Origin: Lachnospiraceae bacterium YSD2013
GTDB taxonomy: Bacteria; Bacillota; Clostridia; Lachnospirales; Lachnospiraceae
Direction of reading: 5' to 3'
DNA length: 64,000 bases
NCBI GenBank assembly: GCA_900100895.1
Contig: FMTX01000015.1
Span: 1-64,000, forward strand
Numbering within the stretch: the first letter of the stretch is position 1; each line of letters starts with the position of its first letter. Made by a program: the position numbers and the translations under genes. A model generated the notes under the pieces. It saw only the letters and a list, made by a program, of their open reading frames with translations, did no database searches and was not told the DNA's origin. This document shows, piece after piece, positions 57,876 through 64,000 of this stretch.

Positions 57876-59611
57876 TGCTTAAGACTTTAAAGATGTACTT
57901 TGATTTTTGCAATAAGGTTAATCGTGCCAAGCTTTACAAGGCAATGCTCCTTGGCGTTTTGAAAGCTATGTTTGCGACTCTTCGTATTCCTGCGATTGCG
58001 GTAATTCTGCAGGGAATACTTAACAAAGACATGAGCATGAAGAACGTATGGCTTTCTTTGGCACTTATGTGCGCATCAATCCTCGGGCAGGTGCTTGTGG
58101 GACTTAAGACCACAATGCTTCAGACCGAGGGCAGCTACAATACATGCAGCGACAAGCGTGTGGAAATTGCCGAGCATTTAAGATATCTTCCCATGGGCTT
58201 TTTCAATGCCAACAGCCTCGGGAGAATCACCAATATCACCACCAATACCATGGAGATGCTTGCGGATGTTGCAACCCTCGTGGTAATGATTTCAACTCAG
58301 GGAATCATCACAACAGCAGTAATTTTTGTATGCATTCTTTTCTTCGACGTAAGGATTGCCCTAATCCTTTTGGTAGGAATAGTGGTCTTCTCTTTCTTTA
58401 ACACTTGTATGCAGAAGGCCACTATACCTGCCGCCCCCAGAAAGTCGAGGGCGGATGAGGGACTCGTTACGGCGGTTATCGAATATATTCAGGGTATCGC
58501 CGAGGTTAAGAACTTTAACTTAACCGGCAAGATGGCGCACAAGCTTGAAAGCGCCATTTCGGAAAAGCAGGCGGCAGATACCAAGCTTGAGTATTCCGTA
58601 ATACCGTTTATGTGCTTACAGGGAATCACCACCAAGCTTACAGGCGTTTTGATGGCGCTTTGCTCCGTGATTTTCTTCTTAAATGGCACGATGCCTTTGC
58701 TTTACGCCATCATGATGATTATTTCGTCCTTCATGGTATACGAAAGTCTTGATATGATGGGCGGCTTCTCGGCACTCATGAGAAACGTCAACATCGTAGT
58801 AAGTCAGGCCAATGAAGTACTGGCGCTTCCTCCCATGGATGTGGATGGTGCTGAGTTAAAGCCTGCCGCAATGGATATTGAACTTCAGAATGTTTCTTTT
58901 GCATATGAGGACAAGACTATTATCGACGATGTGTCGCTTAAGATTCCCGCGGGAACCACTACGGCCATTGTGGGACCTTCGGGCGGCGGTAAGACGACGC
59001 TTACGAACCTTATGGCACGTTTCTGGGATGTTAAATCCGGTAAGGTGCTCCTCGGCGGGGTGAACGTTAAGGACTACAGTTTCGACTCCCTTATGAAGAA
59101 CTTCAGCTTTGTATTCCAGAGAGTTTACCTCTTCGAGGACACCATTGCCAATAACATTCGTTTCGGTACACCTGAAGCACCTATGGAGAAGGTTATTGAG
59201 GCAGCCAAGAAAGCACGTTGCCACGACTTTATCATGAGCCTTCCCGATGGTTATGACACTATTATAGGCGAGGGTGGAGCATCGCTCTCAGGCGGTGAGA
59301 AGCAGCGAATTTCCATTGCCCGCGCCATCATGAAGGATGCACCTATAATCATCCTTGACGAGGCAACGGCCAATGTGGATCCCGAGAACGAAGCCGAGCT
59401 TACCAAGGCCATCGAAGAACTCACCAGAAATAAGACCATCATCATGATTGCCCACAGACTTAAGACCGTAAGACATGCAGACCAGATACTGGTGGTTTCC
59501 GACGGTAAGATAGTTCAGAAGGGAACTCACGAGCAATTGGCTGCTGAAGAAGGCATCTACAAGAACTTTGTCAGCGAAAGAAAAGAAGCAGTATCATGGA
59601 AGATAGCATAG
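57875..59611 (+). CDS. Exporter-fold ABC half-transporter, pair 2 subunit B
   Basis: ATG at 57875 (TAATG overlap, with GGAGGTGG upstream) gives 578 residues. Six membrane helices are followed by an ATPase with Walker A GPSGGGKTT, Q-loop VFQRVYLF, signature LSGGEKQRISIARA, Walker B IIILDEATANVD and H-loop IAHRLKT. It is the heterodimer partner of the preceding product. A thiazoline-carboxylate hydrolase-like gene follows 18 bases downstream and probably shares the transcript. Confidence 0.92.
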   Translation: MLKTLKMYFDFCNKVNRAKLYKAMLLGVLKAMFATLRIPAIAVILQGILNKDMSMKNVWLSLALMCASILGQVLVGLKTTMLQTEGSYNTCSDKRVEIAEHLRYLPMGFFNANSLGRITNITTNTMEMLADVATLVVMISTQGIITTAVIFVCILFFDVRIALILLVGIVVFSFFNTCMQKATIPAAPRKSRADEGLVTAVIEYIQGIAEVKNFNLTGKMAHKLESAISEKQAADTKLEYSVIPFMCLQGITTKLTGVLMALCSVIFFLNGTMPLLYAIMMIISSFMVYESLDMMGGFSALMRNVNIVVSQANEVLALPPMDVDGAELKPAAMDIELQNVSFAYEDKTIIDDVSLKIPAGTTTAIVGPSGGGKTTLTNLMARFWDVKSGKVLLGGVNVKDYSFDSLMKNFSFVFQRVYLFEDTIANNIRFGTPEAPMEKVIEAAKKARCHDFIMSLPDGYDTIIGEGGASLSGGEKQRISIARAIMKDAPIIILDEATANVDPENEAELTKAIEELTRNKTIIMIAHRLKTVRHADQILVVSDGKIVQKGTHEQLAAEEGIYKNFVSERKEAVSWKIA

Positions 59612-59629
59612 AGTTTATGGAGGGTTAAT

Positions 59630-60274
59630 ATGCTTAAGTACAAAGGCACATTTATCACCATGTTCCCGCTTTTGATGAAGAAGTACATGGTGGAGCAGTA
59701 CGGAAAGAAAGTCACCAAGGCGGCTTTTAAGAAGGCTCCCGCGATTTACAGACAGATGCTTTCGGAAGTCGAGGATATCGGTTCGGAGAATCCTATGGCA
59801 GGCAATATCTATATGGCTTTCGTATTCATGGCCATATGGAAAGCGGCGGACGGGGCTATTGATACAGATAGCTACAGGACGGTGGTCAGAAGCTTTCTTA
59901 CGAAATCTTTTGCAAGAAAGTTCATAGGTAAGAGCGATATGAATAAGCCCGAAGATGTAATAAAGGCCAAAGAAAAATTCAGGCGTATGCAGGCCTGGGC
60001 AGACGAACACCCGGAGTACAAGGATAAGACCTGGGACTTTAACTTTGATGAAGCAAGGCACAAAGACGGAAGCTTTTATTACTTCACAAGATGCCCGCTT
60101 AACGATTACGCAAGAAAGTACGGCTATCTGGAAGTGCTTCCGGTATGTTGCGAGCTTGACCATCTTCTTACGGAAGCATCCAAAGGAAAACTTATCAGAG
60201 AATACACGCTTGCGACGGGTGGCCCGATATGCGATTACTGGATAGTGCCCGATAAGCTTGCAAATCCGCAGTAA
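59630..60274 (+). CDS. L-2-amino-thiazoline-4-carboxylate hydrolase-like protein
   Basis: A 214-residue soluble protein with GAGGG before the start. The C-terminal half holds FTRCPLNDYARKYGYLEVLP, then CCELDHLL and a closing GGPICDYWI, the Cys/His/Asp pattern I associate with the ATC-hydrolase family. These enzymes open the thiazoline ring of 2-amino-thiazoline-4-carboxylate on the way to cysteine. Placed directly after a metal-controlled ABC pair, it might process an imported thiazoline-type compound. That link is inference. A perfect terminator follows. Confidence 0.75.
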   Translation: MLKYKGTFITMFPLLMKKYMVEQYGKKVTKAAFKKAPAIYRQMLSEVEDIGSENPMAGNIYMAFVFMAIWKAADGAIDTDSYRTVVRSFLTKSFARKFIGKSDMNKPEDVIKAKEKFRRMQAWADEHPEYKDKTWDFNFDEARHKDGSFYYFTRCPLNDYARKYGYLEVLPVCCELDHLLTEASKGKLIREYTLATGGPICDYWIVPDKLANPQ

Positions 60275-60286
60275 TGTGATAATAAG

Positions 60287-60314
60287 TCGGCAGCAGAAAT
60301 GCTGCCGATTTTTT
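60287..60314 (+). terminator. Intrinsic terminator of ABC pair 2 operon
   Basis: TCGGCAGCA and TGCTGCCGA pair perfectly around GAAA and are followed by six T. Confidence 0.93.
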
Positions 60315-60325
60315 GTGCGCAGATA

Positions 60326-60376
60326 TTGACAGAAGCAACGCAAAGTGATAATACTATTATCGATAATCCAATTATC
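60326..60376 (+). promoter_or_regulatory. tetR-3 promoter with two abutting operators
   Basis: TTGACA (60326-60331) and TAATAC (60349-60354) are 17 bp apart. GATAAT-ACT-ATTATC (60347-60361) and GATAAT-CCA-ATTATC (60362-60376) are two perfect 15-bp palindromes placed end to end over and after the -10. Confidence 0.87.
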
Positions 60377-60399
60377 AGTAATTCGGCGGAGGACTAAAA

Positions 60400-61017
60400 A
60401 TGTCAGTACGCGATACAAGTATCGATCCAAGACTTATAGAAAGCGCCCGTGAAGAGTTCATGGAGAAGGGCTTTCTTAAGGCTGATTTAAAGACCATATG
60501 TGACAAAGCCGGAGTGACGACCGGCGCGGTATACAAAAGGTATAAGGGCAAGGAAGAACTGTTTGCCGCAGTGGTTAAAGATTCGATGGATATTATTAAC
60601 AGCTTTGTGAATGTCAGAAGCGATATCGACTTAAGTGACAAAACAGATGAAGAAATTATAGATTCGTGGACTATGACCGTGGATTACATCATGCCTGTGT
60701 TTAAGATGCTTTGGAAGATTCGCGATGATTTCGTTCTTTTGCTTGAAAAATCTGCGGGAACTTCTTATGAAAATTTTGGGCATGATTTTGCAATTCGTAT
60801 GACCGATGCATATATGCTTTATTACAAGGAAGCAGTGAGACGGGGCCTTACATCAATCGAGATATCCAGGAAGGAAATGCATATTTTATGCACATCTTTC
60901 TGGACAGCGGTATACGAGCCTTTTGTTCACGGGATGAAATGGAAAGATGTGGAAGATCATTGTAAGACTCTTTGCAGATTCTTTAACTGGACCAAGGCAA
61001 TAGGAATGACCGATTAA
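60400..61017 (+). CDS. TetR/AcrR-family regulator 3
   Basis: A 205-residue protein with helix-turn-helix (about 10-62: AREEFMEKGFLKADLKTICD, then VTTGAVYKRYKGKEELFAAV) and a helical ligand domain of its own sequence type. GGCGGAGG precedes the start. Two tandem palindromes on its promoter support autoregulation. It directly precedes ABC pair 3, which has its own metal box. Confidence 0.91.
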   Translation: MSVRDTSIDPRLIESAREEFMEKGFLKADLKTICDKAGVTTGAVYKRYKGKEELFAAVVKDSMDIINSFVNVRSDIDLSDKTDEEIIDSWTMTVDYIMPVFKMLWKIRDDFVLLLEKSAGTSYENFGHDFAIRMTDAYMLYYKEAVRRGLTSIEISRKEMHILCTSFWTAVYEPFVHGMKWKDVEDHCKTLCRFFNWTKAIGMTD

Positions 61018-61027
61018 CTATGTAATT

Positions 61028-61050
61028 AGGCTGCCTAAGGCAGCTTAATA
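61028..61050 (+). terminator. Weak hairpin after tetR-3
   Basis: AGGCTGCC and GGCAGCTT pair over TAA, followed by AATAATA rather than a clean T-run, so termination may be partial. Confidence 0.45.
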
Positions 61051-61062
61051 ATATACCCAAGA

Positions 61063-61078
61063 GTTAGCCATGACTAAC
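61063..61078. promoter_or_regulatory. DtxR-type box 9 before ABC pair 3 (GTTAG-CCATGA-CTAAC)
   Basis: A perfect palindrome, 38 bp before the start at 61117, in the same relative place as box 8 before pair 2 (40 bp). Confidence 0.82.
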
Positions 61079-61116
61079 TACGAGCCGGGCGGGATACCGG
61101 CAGAAAAGGAGAGAAA

Positions 61117-62850
61117 ATGTTTAAAAAAGTGGCTCCGTATATCGGAGAGTACAAGAAGTACACCGTATGGGCAGCAATAATGATGGTAATCGGTATAGCT
61201 GCCAACGTATTACCGTATTTCTTTTTGTACGAGATAATTGCGCCGCTTACAAGGGGTGAGGGTGTAAGTGTTTCGTTTGTATGTATAAGGGTCGCACTGG
61301 TTGCTGTGTGCGAGATTATTTATTCTTTTTCGTACGTGCAGGGACTGACGTTCTCGCATGTGAGCGCGTACAACACGCTTAAAAATATCCGAATATCGCT
61401 TCAGGGCAAGCTTGAAAAGCAGCCTCTCGGCAATATCAAAGAACTCGGAACGGGACGTATTAAGAAGGTGTTCACTGATGATATCGACATGATTGAACTT
61501 CTTCTTGCTCACGCGATTCCCGAAGGAATTGCCAATACTTTTATTCCGGCAGTTATCATAATAATCATGTTTATTGTGAACTGGAGACTCGGACTTTTAT
61601 CACTTGTACCGCTTGTTATAGGTCTTTTCGCAATGGGAATGATGATGAAGTCCGGTCTTGAAAAGATGAACGACTACTACGAATCCGCGGCCAGAATGAA
61701 CAATACGATTATTGAGTATGTTAACGGCATGGAAGTGGTTAAGGTCTTTAACAAAGACGGCGAATCGTACAAGCGCTTCGGCGATGTGGTAAGAGGATAC
61801 AGAGATTTCACACTTGCATGGTACAAGGTGTGCTGGCCCTGGATGGCTATTTATGCAAGCGTAATTCCTTGCCTGGTGCTTTTGATGCTTCCTTTTGGTT
61901 CAATGATGGTATTAGGCGGAACCGTTACACTGGATAAGCTTGTGCTTGTGTTCTGTATGTCTTTCTCAGTGGGACCTTGCGTACTTAAAGCACTTAACTT
62001 CGCAGGCAAGTTCCCGCAGCTTGACTATAAGATTACCGAGCTTGAAAACCTTATGGAGCATGCTCCGCTCAAAGAAGGAACCGACGGCTTCAAGGGCAAT
62101 AACTACGACGTAGAATTTAGCGATGTGCACTTTGGTTACAAGGATGCCGAGGTACTTCACGGAGTAAGCCTTTCGCTTAAACAGGGTACTACAACGGCGC
62201 TTGTGGGCGAGTCGGGAAGCGGTAAGTCTACACTGGCTAAGCTCCTTGTGCATTATTACGACATTGACTCGGGCAGCATCAAGATAGGCGGTCAGGACAT
62301 CACCGACATGTCGCTCGAAGCCCTCAACAATCAGGTGGCTTTCGTATCTCAGGAGCAGTTTCTTTTTAACACAACTCTTTATGAGAACATCTTAATAGGC
62401 AAGCCCGATGCGACGCGTGAAGAGGTGCTCGATGCCGCAAGAAGAGCTCAGTGCGATGAGTTCCTTGAAAGATTCCCTGAGGGTATCAATACTCAGGCGG
62501 GCGACGGCGGTAAGCGGTTATCCGGTGGTGAGAGACAAAGAATTTCTCTTGCAAGAGCCATCCTTAAAAACGCGCCCATCATCGTGCTCGATGAGGCAAC
62601 CGCTTTCATGGATCCAGAGAACGAAGAAAAGATGAACGCGGCGCTTGATGAAATCATTAAGGACAAGACCGTTCTTGTAATTGCTCACAGACTTTCCACC
62701 ATCAAGAACGCCGACAAGATATGCGTTATGAAGGACGGAGTCTGCATAGCTTCCGACAAACACGACAAACTTACAGAAACATGCCCCGAGTACAAGAAAC
62801 TCTGGGATGCGTCCGTAAGTGCAAGTACATGGAGAATAAAGGAGGCGTAA
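61117..62850 (+). CDS. Exporter-fold ABC half-transporter, pair 3 subunit A
   Basis: A 577-residue protein. Six membrane helices (about 12-310) are followed by an ATPase with Walker A GESGSGKST, Q-loop FVSQEQFLF, signature LSGGERQRISLARA, Walker B IIVLDEATAFMD and H-loop IAHRLST. AAGGAGAG precedes the start. It is closely related in layout to pair 2 subunit A and may derive from duplication. Its partner gene begins 4 bases after the stop. Confidence 0.92.
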   Translation: MFKKVAPYIGEYKKYTVWAAIMMVIGIAANVLPYFFLYEIIAPLTRGEGVSVSFVCIRVALVAVCEIIYSFSYVQGLTFSHVSAYNTLKNIRISLQGKLEKQPLGNIKELGTGRIKKVFTDDIDMIELLLAHAIPEGIANTFIPAVIIIIMFIVNWRLGLLSLVPLVIGLFAMGMMMKSGLEKMNDYYESAARMNNTIIEYVNGMEVVKVFNKDGESYKRFGDVVRGYRDFTLAWYKVCWPWMAIYASVIPCLVLLMLPFGSMMVLGGTVTLDKLVLVFCMSFSVGPCVLKALNFAGKFPQLDYKITELENLMEHAPLKEGTDGFKGNNYDVEFSDVHFGYKDAEVLHGVSLSLKQGTTTALVGESGSGKSTLAKLLVHYYDIDSGSIKIGGQDITDMSLEALNNQVAFVSQEQFLFNTTLYENILIGKPDATREEVLDAARRAQCDEFLERFPEGINTQAGDGGKRLSGGERQRISLARAILKNAPIIVLDEATAFMDPENEEKMNAALDEIIKDKTVLVIAHRLSTIKNADKICVMKDGVCIASDKHDKLTETCPEYKKLWDASVSASTWRIKEA

Positions 62851-62854
62851 GGGC

Positions 62855-64000
62855 ATGTTAAAGATATTACACAGAATAATTCGTTTTACAGGAAAATATA
62901 AGACAGCTATCCGTATTTCCTACATTCCTTCTTTTGTCAAAGGCATTATGATGAAGGCGCCTTTGGTGCTCTGCTTTCTGGCTATAAACTACTTTATGGA
63001 AGGTACCATGGACAAGCAGAAATGCTGGTATTTAGGAATTGCAGTATTACTCAGTGTAGTAATTCAGGCAGTGATGGAACATGTGGTAAACGTTTTGCAG
63101 TCCGCGACCGGATACAAGGTATTTGCGGATGTGCGGCTTAAGCTCGGTGACCACTTAAGAAAGCTTCCCATGGGCTACTTCACCGAAGGTAACATCGGCA
63201 AAATAAACTCTGTCCTCGCAACCGACATGGTCTTCATAGAGGAAAACTGTATGGGTGTGCTCTCAGAGCTTGTGACATTCATTATTTCCCAGGGAATCAT
63301 GGTGGTAATGATGTTCTTTATGGACTACAGACTCGGCCTGTTATCGCTTGCGGTAGTGGCAGCGTTCATGATAGTCGGCAACCTTATGCTCAAGGTATCT
63401 CTCAGACATTCGGTCATCAAGCAGGAAACTGCCGAGTGCCTCACCGAAGAAGTACTTGATTTTGCAGAGGGTATAGGCATCATTAAGTCCTACAACATGT
63501 TAGGCGAACGCTCACACAAGCTTACCGATGAATTCAAAAAAAGCTGCAAGGACAGCATAGACTTCGAAATAGCATACGGCCCCTGGGCAAGAGGCCTGTA
63601 CTTAACATTCGGTATCGGTACCGCAGCGATGCTTGCACTCTGCGCATACCTTTACAATACCGGCGCAATCTCTCCGATTTACATGGTAGGCATGGCATTG
63701 TTCCTCTTTGATATGTTTGTGGCGATCAAGAGCTACTACGGTCAGATGGCCAGACTTACGGTTACGGACGCAAGCTTAGACCGAATCGAGGAAGTTTTCG
63801 ATGCGGAAGAACTTAATGACAACGGTACATCTTCACTTGGCACCGACACCGATACACCCGAGATTGAGTACGACAACGTTTCCTTCGGCTACACAGACAA
63901 GGATGTTCTCAAGAACGTTTCTTTTGCAGTCAAAGAAGGCGAGATGACTGCCCTCGTAGGACCTTCCGGCGGCGGAAAATCTACCATTGCTTCGCTTCTT
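62855..64000 (+). CDS. Exporter-fold ABC half-transporter, pair 3 subunit B (partial at window end)
   Basis: An open frame from ATG 62855, with GGAGGCGTAAGGGC upstream, runs without a stop for 382 codons to the window edge. The membrane domain (six helices; LRKLPMGYFTEGNIGKINSV, then DFAEGIGIIKSYNML) is complete. The ATPase has begun (VSFGYTDKDVLKNVSF, Walker A GPSGGGKST). The rest lies beyond 64000. It is the expected heterodimer partner of the preceding product. Confidence 0.9.
   Translation, partial: MLKILHRIIRFTGKYKTAIRISYIPSFVKGIMMKAPLVLCFLAINYFMEGTMDKQKCWYLGIAVLLSVVIQAVMEHVVNVLQSATGYKVFADVRLKLGDHLRKLPMGYFTEGNIGKINSVLATDMVFIEENCMGVLSELVTFIISQGIMVVMMFFMDYRLGLLSLAVVAAFMIVGNLMLKVSLRHSVIKQETAECLTEEVLDFAEGIGIIKSYNMLGERSHKLTDEFKKSCKDSIDFEIAYGPWARGLYLTFGIGTAAMLALCAYLYNTGAISPIYMVGMALFLFDMFVAIKSYYGQMARLTVTDASLDRIEEVFDAEELNDNGTSSLGTDTDTPEIEYDNVSFGYTDKDVLKNVSFAVKEGEMTALVGPSGGGKSTIASLL

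Overview
The window looks like chromosome of an anaerobic, low-to-mid-GC Clostridia (Bacillota), most likely a Lachnospiraceae member. Reasons: strong AGGAGG-type ribosome-binding sites, TTGACA/TATAAT promoters, many U-tract terminators, a YesM/YesN-type two-component pair, a CXXC microprotein next to membrane 4Fe-4S proteins, DUF6110, FeoA-FeoA-FeoB with a Cys-rich partner, and a c-di-GMP riboswitch. No rRNA, tRNA, phage or cas gene was found. About 50 genes are supported; most lie on the + strand.

Left part (1-12.6 kb). The end of an IS110-type transposase is followed by a PLP-fold methionine gamma-lyase-like protein whose Schiff-base lysine appears replaced by His, and by a PnuC-like transporter. 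On the minus strand a DHH phosphoesterase gene precedes a TIR-TM-beta-propeller gene. The divergent gap between that operon and a flavodoxin lipoprotein/DUF4405 pair holds six 34-bp palindrome-ended units at a regular 64-bp period (7396-7749). A GNAT acetyltransferase, a PadR regulator coupled to a membrane 4Fe-4S protein, a small unknown protein and an ADP-ribosylglycohydrolase follow.

Middle part (13-33 kb). A YtfQ/RbsB-like lipoprotein, YesM-type kinase and YesN-type regulator sit directly upstream of a second binding protein, a double-ATPase and two permeases: a complete sugar (possibly furanose) ABC system with its own sensor. Then come a MerR regulator, an extracytoplasmic redox set (TlpA-like lipoprotein, CXXC microprotein, 4Fe-4S membrane protein, flavodoxin), an MFS/XRE pair, a clostripain-family protease with a Tyr/Asp-rich tail, a chemotaxis receptor behind a c-di-GMP-I riboswitch on the minus strand, and a zinc-ribbon/TPR protein with a HELGH membrane protein.

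Right part (33-64 kb). This is a metal-responsive island. The 16-bp palindrome GTTAG-N6-CTAAC, typical of DtxR/IdeR-family sites, occurs three times before feoA-feoA, once before feoB, and again (one copy degenerate) before a TetR/MATE/phosphotransferase operon and before each of three pairs of exporter-fold ABC half-transporters. A short DtxR-family regulator is encoded in the feo operon, which continues into an FtsX-type ABC system, DUF6110, a P1B-type ATPase with SCALK in place of CPC, and two methyltransferases. The first ABC pair is followed by a complete ECF transporter (EcfT, fused EcfAA, MptD-type S component). The second is followed by an L-2-amino-thiazoline-4-carboxylate hydrolase homologue. 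The third is cut by the window end. Three TetR genes have recognisable palindromic operators on their own promoters. My reading is a coordinated iron/haem/metallophore acquisition region combining metal control with ligand-responsive TetR control. The box pattern is seen directly; the substrates are inferred.
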